A stretch of DNA of 64,000 nt. Origin: Coprococcus aceti. GTDB lineage: Bacteria; Bacillota; Clostridia; Lachnospirales; Lachnospiraceae. Below the pieces are notes generated by a model, which had not been told where the DNA came from, made no database searches, and saw only the letters and a list, made by a program, of their open reading frames with translations. Both the position numbers and the translations under genes were made by a program. Below, piece after piece: positions 26,389-37,000 of the stretch (positions are counted from its first letter, which is position 1; every line of letters starts with the position of its first letter). The stretch lies in contig NZ_JAOQJT010000004.1 of NCBI RefSeq assembly GCF_025567285.1, positions 186,001 through 250,000 on the forward strand, written 5' to 3'.

Positions 26389-26706
26389 GCGCGTTAAAAT
26401 CCCGTCAAGCGCGCACATGCGAGAGCTTGCTCGCGGCATGTAGCGCATTTGACGGGATGACGCGACATGAACACGAAGGCCGATAAGCCGGAGTGTGAAT
26501 GCCGCGTAGAATTGCGGGAGCACGAAGTGCGAAGCAATTCTGTATTAACGCGCAATGCGGTGGAGAAGTGCGAAGCAATTCTGTATTAACGCGCAATGCG
26601 GTGGAGAAGTGCGAAGCAATTCTGTATTAACGCGCAATGCGTGTGGAGGGGGGGCAAGTGCGAAGCGGAGGAGCAGGCACCTCCGTCCCCACTTGCCCCC
26701 CTCCAC
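26387..26706. repeat. Nested inverted repeats and 41-bp tandem repeats between glnN and topB
   Basis: This is most of a 512-base gap without a credible gene. A long hairpin occupies 26399-26458 (ATCCCGTCAA/TTGACGGGAT, with inner ACATGC/GCATGT arms). A second is at 26508-26541 (AGAATTGC/GCAATTCT). A 41-bp unit starting AAGTGCGAAGC is repeated at 26525, 26566 and 26607, with a broken copy at 26656. A GC-rich hairpin closes the block (26643-26706). TTGCGCGTTAA at 26387 is the inverse of TTAACGCGCAA in each repeat unit (26545, 26586, 26627), like terminal inverted repeats of a non-coding mobile element. Short open frames here (such as one at 26555) read through the repeats and are not considered genes. 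Confidence 0.85.
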
Positions 26707-26810
26707 AAATTCTGCTATTATATACAGATGTGTTGTGATGTATTTTTGCACCGGCCACGGCATAAACAGGATCATGTGTGTGGCGGATGCTGAAAGAATA
26801 GGAGCATAAT

Positions 26811-28859
26811 TTGAAGAATTTATATATAGCAGAGAAGCCCAGCGTGGCGAGGCAGTTTGCCGACGTGCTGGGGGTGAAGGGCAATGCGGGAAATGGTTAC
26901 CTGGAGTCGGATACAGCGGTTGTCACATGGTGTGTCGGACATCTGGTCACCATGAGCTACCCGGAGGTCTACGATCCGAATCTTAAGAAGTGGAGCCTTT
27001 CAACTATTCCATTTATTCCAACTGAATACAAATATGAAGTTCTTCCTGACACAAAGAAACAGTTCAATATCGTTGCGGGATTGCTTAACCGCGATGACAT
27101 AGGCTGTATCTATGTGGCAACGGATTCAGGACGAGAGGGAGAATACATATACAGGCTTGTGGATTCAATGGCTCACGTAACCGGCAAGGAGAAACGCCGT
27201 GTGTGGATCGATTCACAGACCGAGGAGGAGATCCTCAGGGGAATCCGTGAGGCGAAGCCGCTCTCAGAGTACGACAGTCTCAGCGACGCAGCGTACCTTA
27301 GGGCCCAGGAGGACTACCTTATGGGTATCAACTTTTCAAGGGCGCTGTCGCTGAAGTTTTCAAATGTAGTCCAGAGGTATCTCGGCATGGACAGATGTGT
27401 CATAGCAGTGGGCCGTGTCATGACCTGTGTCCTCGGTATAATAGTGAAGAGAGAGCGTGAGATCAGGGAGTTTGTAAAGACTCCGTTCTACAGACTCGTT
27501 GCAAATGTGGGCGAGGAAGGACAGACATTTGATGCAGAATGGAAGGCAGTGAAGGGCACAAAGTATTTCGAGTCGCCTCTTCTGTATAAGGAGAATGGAT
27601 TTAAAGAGAGACCCGCAGCGGAGCAGCTACTGGCGGAGCTGAAGGCAGGGGAGCCCGAGGCTGTGGCCCAGGCTGTGGAGCGCAAGAAAGAGAAGAAACA
27701 GCCTCCGATGCTGTACAATCTGGCAGAGCTTCAGAATGACTGTTCATCATTTTTCAAGATCAGTCCGTCCGATACCCTCAAGATAGTCCAGGAGCTCTAC
27801 GAGAAGAAGCTGGTAACCTATCCGAGAACAGATGCCAGAGTGCTGTCAACGGCCGTGGCAAAGGAGATAGGACGGAACATATCGGGACTTAAGAATTTCC
27901 AGCCTGTGGCAGAATTTGCACAGGGGGCCATGGAGAGCGGCACATATAAGGGAATCGCAAAGACGAAATATGTGAACGATAAGCAGATCACCGACCACTA
28001 CGCCATCATACCTACCGGACAGGGCTTTGGAGCACTTAGAAGTCTGGCACCTACAGCTCTCAAGGTATATGAGATCATATGCAGGAGATTCCTCAGCATA
28101 TTTTACCCTGCTGCAGAGTACCAGAAGGTTGCAATGACACTCTCCAAGAACGGAGAGAAGTTGTTTGCCAACTTCAAATATCTGATAAACGATGGCTATC
28201 TTAAGGTGGCGGCCAACAGCTTTTCCAAGAAGAAGGACGATGTGAAGTACAGCCCTGAATTCATAGCAAGGCTTGCGAAGATAAAGAAGGGTGACAAGCT
28301 GAGCGTCCAGGGAATCGACATAAAGGAGGGTGAGACATCCCCACCTAAGAGATACAACTCAGGATCACTGATCCTGACAATGGAGAATGCAGGACAGTTC
28401 ATAGAGGATGAGGCGCTCAGAGAGCAGATCAAGGGAGCTGGAATCGGAACAAGTGCCACAAGAGACGGGATCATCACCAAGCTGGAGAAGAACAAATATA
28501 TATCGCTGAACAAGAAGACACAGATAGTGACACCGACATTCCTTGGGGAGATAATATACGATATAGTATATTATTCCATCAACGGTCTGCTGAGAGCGGA
28601 CCTGACGGCGAGCTGGGAAAAGGGGCTTGAGGGTGTCGCTGAAGGTCAGATATCCAAGCAGGAATACACGGATAAGATGACTACATTTGTCACCAAATAC
28701 ACAAACCTTGTGAAGCAGATACAGAACCAGAATGGAATAACAGGGGTATTCGACAAAACGAAGGTGTTCTACGCCAAGGGCGGAGGTGCCCAGAAGAAGG
28801 AGACAAGAGCCACAGCCAGAACAGGCGCAAAGGCGGAGAAGAATGCGGATACACAGTGA
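26811..28859 (+). CDS. topB: DNA topoisomerase III (type IA)
   Basis: The start is TTG with AGGAGC six bases upstream. It has 682 residues. The Toprim domain has EKPSVARQ at residues 8-15 and ATDSGREGEYI. The active-site tyrosine is in TYPRTDARVLS. GAGIGTSATRDGII lies in the C-terminal part of the core. No C-terminal zinc fingers are present; the protein ends in a basic Gly/Ala/Lys tail. It cuts one DNA strand to decatenate or relax DNA in replication and recombination. Chromosomal topB genes and copies on conjugative elements look alike, but no other transfer gene is near. The repeat block occupies its upstream region, so its promoter is not clear. Confidence 0.93.
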   Translation: MKNLYIAEKPSVARQFADVLGVKGNAGNGYLESDTAVVTWCVGHLVTMSYPEVYDPNLKKWSLSTIPFIPTEYKYEVLPDTKKQFNIVAGLLNRDDIGCIYVATDSGREGEYIYRLVDSMAHVTGKEKRRVWIDSQTEEEILRGIREAKPLSEYDSLSDAAYLRAQEDYLMGINFSRALSLKFSNVVQRYLGMDRCVIAVGRVMTCVLGIIVKREREIREFVKTPFYRLVANVGEEGQTFDAEWKAVKGTKYFESPLLYKENGFKERPAAEQLLAELKAGEPEAVAQAVERKKEKKQPPMLYNLAELQNDCSSFFKISPSDTLKIVQELYEKKLVTYPRTDARVLSTAVAKEIGRNISGLKNFQPVAEFAQGAMESGTYKGIAKTKYVNDKQITDHYAIIPTGQGFGALRSLAPTALKVYEIICRRFLSIFYPAAEYQKVAMTLSKNGEKLFANFKYLINDGYLKVAANSFSKKKDDVKYSPEFIARLAKIKKGDKLSVQGIDIKEGETSPPKRYNSGSLILTMENAGQFIEDEALREQIKGAGIGTSATRDGIITKLEKNKYISLNKKTQIVTPTFLGEIIYDIVYYSINGLLRADLTASWEKGLEGVAEGQISKQEYTDKMTTFVTKYTNLVKQIQNQNGITGVFDKTKVFYAKGGGAQKKETRATARTGAKAEKNADTQ

Positions 28860-28932
28860 TTGCACATACTGATTCAAAGGTGTATAACATAGTATGTATC
28901 AGTTATATGTGATAGAAAAGGAGACTATTATT

Positions 28933-29622
28933 ATGGAAGATATACAGTCAGTTGTAACAATAAAGGAGCTCTACAGCCTGGATCAGACCATGGCAAAGCC
29001 TCTTCTTGAGAAGCTTACCTATCCATGGGAGGCGCTTCCACTTATCAAGGATTTCGTGCTTGAGCTTGGAAAGAGTCTGGACAAGGATGAGTACAATGAG
29101 GTGGATGAGCATGTGTGGATCCACAAGAGCTGTAAGGTGTATGGAACAGCAACCATCCTTGGACCGACAATCATAGGTGCAGGCACAGAGGTTCGCCCGG
29201 GTGCGTTCATCAGAGGAAGCGTACTGGTCGGAGAGAACTGTGTGATAGGTAATTCAACAGAGCTCAAGAATGTCATCATATTCAATAACGTTCAGGTTCC
29301 TCATTACAACTATGTGGGAGATTCAGTCCTCGGTTTCAAGTCACACATGGGTGCCGGAAGCATCACGTCCAATGTGAAGTCTGACAAGACTCTGGTTCAC
29401 GTTAAGGGAAATGTGGACGGACAGAGCTTTGACATTGCAACAGGACTTAAGAAGTTTGGTGCAATGCTCGGAGATAATGTTGAGGTTGGCTGCAACAGCG
29501 TCCTCAATCCTGGAACCGTAATAGGAAGATTCAGCAACATCTATCCTGTATCAAGAGTCAGGGGATATGTGCCGGGAGGCAGTATTTTCAAGGATAAGGA
29601 TAACATAGTTGCAAAGCAGTAA
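28933..29622 (+). CDS. Left-handed beta-helix (hexapeptide repeat) protein, GlmU C-terminus-like
   Basis: The ATG at 28933 is chosen because AAAAGGAG lies nine bases upstream; an earlier in-frame ATG at 28894 lacks this. The protein has 229 residues. Residues 45-215 show hexapeptide repeats (ATILGPTIIGAGTEVRPGA, VGENCVIGNSTELKN, VGDSVLGFKSHMGAG, VEVGCNSVLNPGTVIG) of a left-handed beta helix. It lacks a nucleotidyltransferase domain. It is similar to the acyltransferase half of sugar-nucleotide enzymes, so acyl transfer to a sugar nucleotide is plausible but unproven. It ends at a bidirectional terminator. Confidence 0.82.
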   Translation: MEDIQSVVTIKELYSLDQTMAKPLLEKLTYPWEALPLIKDFVLELGKSLDKDEYNEVDEHVWIHKSCKVYGTATILGPTIIGAGTEVRPGAFIRGSVLVGENCVIGNSTELKNVIIFNNVQVPHYNYVGDSVLGFKSHMGAGSITSNVKSDKTLVHVKGNVDGQSFDIATGLKKFGAMLGDNVEVGCNSVLNPGTVIGRFSNIYPVSRVRGYVPGGSIFKDKDNIVAKQ

Positions 29623-29647
29623 CGACCGTATAAACGGTGGGATAAAT

Positions 29648-29705
29648 AAAGGACATATGACCGTATATAATACAAGATATATACGGTCATATGTCCTTTT
29701 GTTTT
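29648..29705. terminator. Bidirectional terminator between convergent genes
   Basis: A perfect 22-bp stem (29648-29669 with 29678-29699) has an eight-base loop, an A-rich left flank and TTTTGTTTT on the right. It serves the plus-strand hexapeptide gene and the minus-strand gene. Confidence 0.93.
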
Positions 29706-29725
29706 GGCAGAAAGCACCGTGACAG

Positions 29726-30208
29726 CTAGTTGATCACGGCATCCTTCAGGGCATTTCGTATGGAATCTATGATAAGTCTGGTAGTGTATGTGCTGTCTCC
29801 GGAAGGTGTTATATCGTCCACGGAAGATATGTAGTGAAGCTGAGTATTGATATCCTCGAGTGCCGTTTCAAGAAGTGGGTACATGGTGGTCACAGTCTCA
29901 TCCACCTGTTTGAATGACACATCTGTGATGTAGTCCTTATCCACAGTGACCATGACGGACAGAGTGTTTTCTCCCAGAACAAGGGAAGATGAGTATGTCC
30001 CCGGTGTGTAATGTATCTCGTCGAGCTTAGGAGACGGATCAGTCTGGGCTGAGGTTGCGATGCTCCTGGCTGAACCACTGGTGTCATCTGAATCTTTGCC
30101 GCGGAACATGGTGATAAGTATAATGACAAATACGATCACAAGTGCCAGCAGTATGGCGGTGTATATGAGTTCTTTTGATTTTAATACGATAAGTTTAGTT
30201 GATGACAT
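29726..30208 (-). CDS. Small membrane-anchored FMN-binding-like protein
   Basis: The start is the ATG at 30208 with AGGGAGAG seven bases upstream; an earlier ATG at 30244 lacks a good site. It has 160 residues. One membrane helix spans roughly residues 14-37, then a Ser/Thr-rich linker. The C-terminal domain, from YTPGTYSSSLVLGENTLSV to the end, has the strand pattern of the FMN_bind family (VMVTVDKDYITDVSF). RnfG/NqrC members bind FMN covalently at a Thr in SGAT-like motifs; here GDSTYTT is in the corresponding place. The domain should be outside the cell. The electron-transfer partner is not visible. It is divergent from addB. Confidence 0.7.
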   Translation of the reverse strand: MSSTKLIVLKSKELIYTAILLALVIVFVIILITMFRGKDSDDTSGSARSIATSAQTDPSPKLDEIHYTPGTYSSSLVLGENTLSVMVTVDKDYITDVSFKQVDETVTTMYPLLETALEDINTQLHYISSVDDITPSGDSTYTTRLIIDSIRNALKDAVIN

Positions 30209-30327
30209 TATTTGCTCTCCCTGTTTTTTATATATTTTATTCACAAGAGAGCGATTTTATGAGAAAATTATTAGCAGATGAAAAAACAGCATAGATAACA
30301 GTATATTGAGGTGTAAGGAGAATACAG

Positions 30328-33300
30328 ATGGCAATACAGTTTGTACTGGGACCCGCCGGTTCAGGAAAAACAGAATATGTGATAAAGAAGCTGATAGAGG
30401 AGTCGATGGCTCACGGAGACCTGAATTATTTGTACGTGGTTCCAGAGCAGTTCTCCATGGAGGCGCAGAGAGATATAGTGACCATGCATCCGAGGCATGG
30501 AACAATGAACATAGATGCCATAGGCTTCAACAGGCTTGCGTACCGGGTATTCGATGAGCTGTCAGTGAATCCGGGAAGGGTTCTGGAGGACTTTGGAAAG
30601 AGCATGCTCATCAAGAAGATACTTATAGAGTCACAGGACGAGCTCCTTGTTTATGGAAGCTATATCAACAAGATGGGTTTTATAGATGAGATGAAATCCA
30701 TGATGTCTGAGCTGTTCCAGTATGCGGTTGACAGGGATTCGATCGACGCAGTCATGGACAAGCTGGATAAGGACAGTCTGGTATACAGAAAAATGCATGA
30801 CATCAGGCTTATATACGAGAGATTTGAGGAGTACAACAGGGATGGCAGCTATATAGTTGCGGAGCAGCTCATTGAATTGCTGGCTGAATGCGTGGACAGG
30901 TCGGATATGCTGGCACACAGCCATCTGTATCTTGACGGATTCACAGGATTTACACCGGTACAGATGGATCTTATCAGGAAGCTCATGACACGCGTTGAGA
31001 GCATGATATTTGTATTTACGATAGATGCGTCGCAGATAGGCTTCACAAAGCCGAAGGAGTACGAGCTGTTCAGACTCACCAAGGAGACTATGCAGGCGCT
31101 TGTGAGAATGGCGGGCGATGAGCAGGTGGACATACTGGATAATGTCGTTATGTGTCAGGATCGCAGACCGTACAGATTCGAGAAAAGCAAGGAGCTTGCA
31201 GGACTTGAGGCCAATCTGTTCAGATATCCCCATGGCAGAGTCACAGGCGATGACGGAGACATACATGTGGTCGCTGTGGACAGGGCGGCAGACGAGGCTG
31301 AGTATATAGCGGGAAGAATACGAGAGCTTGTCAGGGACAAGGGATACCGTTATAAGGATATAGCCGTGGTTGCGGGTGATCTGCAGGATGTGGCAAGGTA
31401 TTACCGTCAGGCGATGGAGGAATACGATATCCCTGTGTTCATAGATGCAAATATATCTCTTAAGGGAGATCCGTGCTCAGACACCATAAGGGCTTTCCTC
31501 GGTGTGATGACGGACAACTTCTCATTTGACAGCGTGTTCAGACTGTTAAAGTCAGGAATGACCGGTGTGGATCAGGACGACATTGAGAGGATGGAGAACT
31601 ATGTGCTTCTCAGGAATCTCAGGGGTTACAGGAGCTGGACGAAGGAGATAACCGATGACAGGAATCCTGACTATGCGGCAGACATGGAGTCTATAAGAGC
31701 CCAGATCATGGAGCTTTTCCCGGACAAATGTATCGATGTGTGGAAGCCGGCAAGCCCTGGCTCCAAGAACACAGTGAGAACATATACGGAATCTCTTTAC
31801 AGCTTCCTTGCGCAGCTTGATGTGTGCGGCAAGCTTGAGGCTCATAAGAAAGTGCTGTATGAGCAGGAGAGATGGGATGAGGGAGATGCATACGGAAGGA
31901 TATTTGACAAGGTTGTTGCCCTGTTTGAGAAGATGGAGGCTATAATCGGCGATGAGAAGCTTACCGTAAAAGAATATGCGGGAATCCTGGATGCAGGCAT
32001 AGCGGATATGGAGATCGGTATAGTGCCTCCGACTATAGACCGCGTGGTGGTCGGCGATATGACGAGATCAAGGCTCAACCATATAAAGGTGCTGTTCATG
32101 GCGGGAGTGAACGAAGGCATAATTCCGAAACCGGCCAAGAAGGGCAGGATACTCTCCGGTGCAGACCGCCAGAGCCTTGAGGACTACGGTATAGAGCTGG
32201 CTCCATCAGATAAGACAAATGCGTATATAGAACAGTTCTATATATACACCACGCTCACCAAGGCGTCGGATATGATCTATGTGCTGTGCCGAAAGATCGG
32301 AGAGGATCTCAAGTCCATGAAGCCGTCATACCTGATAGACAGGATAAAGAATATATTCCCGGATATACGGACGGAGGAGTATGATGTGGACGGTCAGATG
32401 CCGGAGACTGCGGCGGGAGCGCTCAGATACATCATCAGACATTCTGATGACGCTGAAGCCGGGGAGACGCTGGACGCTGTCAGAAAACTGCTTTCGAAGA
32501 TGGGATATGGCAGACAGCTCAGATCGATTAACTTCGGGCAGAATTATGTTAACTCGTCAAAAAATCTGTCTCCAGATACTGTACGCCTTATATATGGAGA
32601 GAATCTGGTGGAGAGTGTGTCCAAGCTTGAGCGGTATGCTGAGTGCCAGTTCAAGTATTTCCTGACATACGGACTTTCGCTCAGAGAGAGGGAGACATAC
32701 AGGATAGGCGCTGCAAATGTTGGTAATATACTTCACAGCACCATGGAGAAGATATTCTCATTTGTCAGGATGTTCAGGGACAACGACTGGGTACATCTGG
32801 ACGAGGCGGAGCTGGAACAGAAGGCGGTGGAATTTGCAAATGAATCTGCGGAGGATGAAGCCGGGCTGTACTTTGAGGATTCTTCAAGAGCTGCATACAT
32901 GAAAAAGCTTCTGGCGGATGTTGCATCGAGGACAGCCAGGACGCTCCGCACATTTATCAGATGTGGGGAGATGGACCCGGAGAATTTTGAGCGGCGGTTC
33001 AACACATCGGAAAATGCAGACAACATAGACAGATATATATTCAATCTTCCAAATGGACTCACGATGAGCCTCAAGGGAGTTATAGACAGAATAGATGAAT
33101 TTACGGATGACAGGGATGCTTATTTCAAGATCATAGATTACAAGTCATCTGATAAGAAGCTGGATATAGACAAGGTGCTCGGAGGACTCCAGATGCAGCT
33201 CGTGACATACGGCGCCATAGCCTGCGAGCTTGAAAAGCGCAGGATGGCACAGCTTGGAAGACCTGGTGGTATACATGTGGGCGGACTTCTGTATTATACC

Positions 33301-34032
33301 TTTGACAATCCGGCATGTGACGTGACGGCAATGGGAGATAAGATCAGATACACCGATGACGGCATGGGATTTGCGGCCGATGACGAGGTGTTCGGGGGAG
33401 TGCTTGTGGACACCTTCGAGAAGAAGATACTTGAGGAGTCCAGATATTCGGGCCTGTACAATGGAGATAACAGGGCGCTGAAGGTTATGGACAACAGCTC
33501 AGCGACACTCAAGAACGGACAGAGCCTTGAGGAGACTCTTATAACAGATCTCATGGAGGCGAACCGCAGGAACATAGAGAGGCTTGCCGGCAGTATAGCC
33601 GAGGGAAGCATCGAGATAAATCCGGTCAATGAGGGCAAGGCAAATGCGTGCAAATACTGTGATTTTAAGGGCATATGTGCATTTGACAGCAAGTATTCAG
33701 GCAATTCATACTCCAGGATCTATAGGGGCGAGGCGGAAAATTACAGCCGCAAAGCTGAGGATATAAAGAATATCAAGACTGAATACAAGAAGGTCAGGGG
33801 CGATATGGAGAAGGCCGTTAAGTCATGTGACAGCGCCCGGAAAAAGTATGAGGATGCAAAGAAGAAGGTAGATGACCGCGGCGATAAGGCAACACAGAAG
33901 ATGAGGGATACTCTCGAGAGCACCGGCAGGAAGCTTGCGGAGGAGAGGGCGCATCTTGAGGAGCTGAGGGAACTGTCTGAACAGATAGTGAAGAGAGCTG
34001 CTGAGTTCGATATAGAGATGAGTGAGGAATGA
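30328..34032 (+). CDS. addB: ATP-dependent helicase/nuclease subunit B
   Basis: It has 1,234 residues. Walker A GPAGSGKTEYV lies at residues 8-18. The C-terminal nuclease part has the iron-sulphur cysteines C773, C1108, C1111 and C1117 (YAECQFKYF and CKYCDFKGIC). The RecB-like nuclease core includes FKIIDYKSSDKK. AddAB resects double-strand breaks to 3' tails for RecA. After the cysteine cluster the family usually ends within a few dozen residues. This protein has about 110 more, mostly a charged coiled coil (33,720-34,030). AAGGAG lies before the ATG. It is followed by addA after four bases. Confidence 0.95.
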   Translation: MAIQFVLGPAGSGKTEYVIKKLIEESMAHGDLNYLYVVPEQFSMEAQRDIVTMHPRHGTMNIDAIGFNRLAYRVFDELSVNPGRVLEDFGKSMLIKKILIESQDELLVYGSYINKMGFIDEMKSMMSELFQYAVDRDSIDAVMDKLDKDSLVYRKMHDIRLIYERFEEYNRDGSYIVAEQLIELLAECVDRSDMLAHSHLYLDGFTGFTPVQMDLIRKLMTRVESMIFVFTIDASQIGFTKPKEYELFRLTKETMQALVRMAGDEQVDILDNVVMCQDRRPYRFEKSKELAGLEANLFRYPHGRVTGDDGDIHVVAVDRAADEAEYIAGRIRELVRDKGYRYKDIAVVAGDLQDVARYYRQAMEEYDIPVFIDANISLKGDPCSDTIRAFLGVMTDNFSFDSVFRLLKSGMTGVDQDDIERMENYVLLRNLRGYRSWTKEITDDRNPDYAADMESIRAQIMELFPDKCIDVWKPASPGSKNTVRTYTESLYSFLAQLDVCGKLEAHKKVLYEQERWDEGDAYGRIFDKVVALFEKMEAIIGDEKLTVKEYAGILDAGIADMEIGIVPPTIDRVVVGDMTRSRLNHIKVLFMAGVNEGIIPKPAKKGRILSGADRQSLEDYGIELAPSDKTNAYIEQFYIYTTLTKASDMIYVLCRKIGEDLKSMKPSYLIDRIKNIFPDIRTEEYDVDGQMPETAAGALRYIIRHSDDAEAGETLDAVRKLLSKMGYGRQLRSINFGQNYVNSSKNLSPDTVRLIYGENLVESVSKLERYAECQFKYFLTYGLSLRERETYRIGAANVGNILHSTMEKIFSFVRMFRDNDWVHLDEAELEQKAVEFANESAEDEAGLYFEDSSRAAYMKKLLADVASRTARTLRTFIRCGEMDPENFERRFNTSENADNIDRYIFNLPNGLTMSLKGVIDRIDEFTDDRDAYFKIIDYKSSDKKLDIDKVLGGLQMQLVTYGAIACELEKRRMAQLGRPGGIHVGGLLYYTFDNPACDVTAMGDKIRYTDDGMGFAADDEVFGGVLVDTFEKKILEESRYSGLYNGDNRALKVMDNSSATLKNGQSLEETLITDLMEANRRNIERLAGSIAEGSIEINPVNEGKANACKYCDFKGICAFDSKYSGNSYSRIYRGEAENYSRKAEDIKNIKTEYKKVRGDMEKAVKSCDSARKKYEDAKKKVDDRGDKATQKMRDTLESTGRKLAEERAHLEELRELSEQIVKRAAEFDIEMSEE

Positions 34033-34036
34033 TGAC

Positions 34037-37000
34037 ATGGGAAAAGATATGAAGACTGACAATGGAATAAAGTGGACAGACCAGCAGGCGCATGTCATCG
34101 ACACAAGGCATGGCAATCTTCTTGTATCTGCAGCGGCGGGGTCAGGTAAGACGGCGGTGCTCGTGGAGCGTATCATAGAGATGGTGGCCGGAAGAAATTC
34201 GCGTGGTGACAGAATAGAGGGAAGCGAGCCGGTATCTGTGGATGAGCTTCTTGTCGTTACATTTACAAATGCGGCAGCGGCCCAGATGAAGGAGAAGATA
34301 GGACAGGCACTGCAGAAAAAGATAGATGAGATGATGGCGAAGGGCGAATATGACGAGCATCTTATAAAGCAGATGACATTGATCAACCATGCTGACATCT
34401 GCACCATAGACAGCTTTTGCCTTAGGATAGTGAAGGAATACTTTGCGAGGGTGGAGCTTGACTGTGCATTTGGCATAGCGGACGACACGGAGATGAAGAT
34501 CATAAAGCGCGACGTGATGGATCAGGTCATGGAGATGTGCTATGAGGATGAATCGGTCGTGCCCGGTTTCGACAGGCTGATAATGACGTTTGCGAGAAAT
34601 GAGAGTGACAGTGCCGTGCCGGATATCGTTGAGAGGATAATAAAGGTTATATCCAGCTATCCGGAGCCGAAAAAATGGCTTGCGCAGGCGGCGGATGCCA
34701 TGAAATTTGTCGTGGATACATCATCCACTGAGGAGGAGAAGAGAAGAGAAGTCGTGGGGCTTCCGATGGTCAGAACATTTGCGGACAGGGTGTACATGAT
34801 GCTCAGAACTGCGGATGATATGGTCAGGGAGTGCCAGAAATATGCAACGGAGGCGTATGGCCTTGAGGCGTACGGACTCCGTGTGGATAAGGATGTTGAG
34901 CTGATAACACACATGCTCAGAAGCTGTGGCGGGGAAGACGACCTGCATGTTGACCTGTTTGAACTCAGAGATATATACAGATCGTCATTGAGACCGGAGG
35001 GACTCAAGATGGAGAAGGATGCCCAGGGCCGGAGTATATGCTATGCATTTGACAGATTTGTGAACCCGGGCGGTGGAGCTGACCCGGAGAAGAAGGAATT
35101 TGTCAAATCAAGGCGGGATGTGTATAAGTCGATCATAGACGACATAGTTTCGGTCGTCCTGGATGTGGATGACATTCTGAGGCAGGCAGCCATGACTGAG
35201 CCAGTGATATCATCACTTTTGAAGCTCACTGAGCTTTATATGGATGAGCTGATGAAGGTCAAGATGGACAAGAATATGTTCGAGTTCCACGACATAGAGG
35301 AGTTCGCGTTCAGGATACTTTGCGATGGAATAGAGGATGGCAGGGCTGTCCCTTCAGAGATTGGAAAGGAAGTCTCAAGGCGCTACAGGGAGATACTTAT
35401 AGATGAGTATCAGGACAGTAACTTTCTGCAGGAATACATTCTGGCAAGTGTGTCGGGACACGGTGAGGATATCCACAACACATTCATGGTCGGCGATGTT
35501 AAGCAGAGCATATACAGATTCAGAATGGCGAGACCCGATCTGTTCATAGAGAAGTATGACAGCTACCGCAGGCTGGGTGATGCTGACATAGCGGACCCGG
35601 ACATAGATGGCAACAGCATACTGCTGACCAGAAACTTCCGAAGTGAGATAAATGTGTTAAAGACGGTGAACTCAATATTTGCCCAGCTCATGAGGCGAGA
35701 GATAGGAGACATAGAGTACGATGAGGGCGCAAAGCTCAATTCCAGATTTGCCATAAGTGACGGAGAAGGGATGACGGAGCCGGATGATGTGGATCATGGC
35801 CCTGTATCAGAGTTCATACTCATAGACAACAATATGAGAGAAGCGGATGTATCTGAGGAGTATGGCAATCCTGAGGTTGAGGCGAATTATATCGCCGGTA
35901 AGATACGTGATATTGTTGACGGAAGTGAACCTCTGTATGTTGGAAGTGGTGCTGACAGGAGACCTGTCAGATATAAGGATATCGTCATACTGCTTAGAAG
36001 TGTGTCCACAGCATCCACCATATTTGACAGGGTATTTCAGGAGAAGGGCATACCTCTGTATATTGAGAGTGAGAGTGGCTACTTTGATGCTGCTGAGATA
36101 CGGACACTGGTCAGCATGCTCTCCATAGTTGATAACAGCTACGTGGATTACGACCTGGCTGCTGTCTTAAGGTCGCCACTGGTGGGCCTTGATGAGGAGG
36201 AGCTTGCGGTTATAGTGGGTGAATACCGCAGCAGATACGAGAAGAACGGCATGGACTGGAACGCCAGACTTTATGACAAGGTCATAGATTATATGGACAC
36301 CCATGTGGGCGAGAAAAAACACGCTGTGGACAGACTGTGGGAATTCCTCCGCATGCTTGACTATCTCAAGAAGAATAAAAATTATATGTCCATAAGCGAC
36401 ATAATAAGATACGTGCTGGACACCACCGGATTTTACTGGTTTGTCGGTGCCAGACCGATGGGAAGAAGACGCCAGGCGAATATCGACATGCTCATCAAGA
36501 AGGCGGATGATTTCGAGGAGAACAGCAAGGGCGTGTTCAACTTCATCCGATATGTTGATGAGCTCAAGACAAATGATCTGGATTTTGCAGAGGCTGATGT
36601 GGTCAGTGAGAATGAGGACGTCGTCCGAGTCATGACCATGCACAAGAGCAAGGGACTGGAGTTCCCTGTTGTATTTGTGTCTGGGCTCGGCAAGGAGTTT
36701 AATCTGATGGACACCAGATCAAATGTGCTTGTCCACCAGGATCATTATCTGGCGTGCGACCAGGTCGACCTCAGAACAAGAGCCAGAAGAATGACATTTT
36801 TCAAGCGGATAATGAGTAAGAATATCGTTGCGGAGACCTATGCCGAGGAGATGAGAGTCCTGTATGTGGCGTTAACCAGGGCAAAGGAAAAGTTGTACAT
36901 GACCGGGTGCGTGAAGGATGCAGATAAATTCAAGGCAGCCTGTGATATGTATATAATCGGAGACAGGATGAATTATGCATCTATCATGAAAGCAAATGGC

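Noticed and set aside
26525..26660. Possible CRISPR array
   Set aside because: The 41-bp units are directly joined without variable spacers and no cas gene is present.
26555..26809. Open frames running through the 41-bp repeats
   Set aside because: The translations repeat because the DNA repeats. There is no ribosome binding site and no homologous domain.
33823..34503. 226-codon minus-strand frame across the addB-addA junction
   Set aside because: Both plus-strand genes are unambiguous, and the antisense frame is low-complexity Ser/Leu without start signals.
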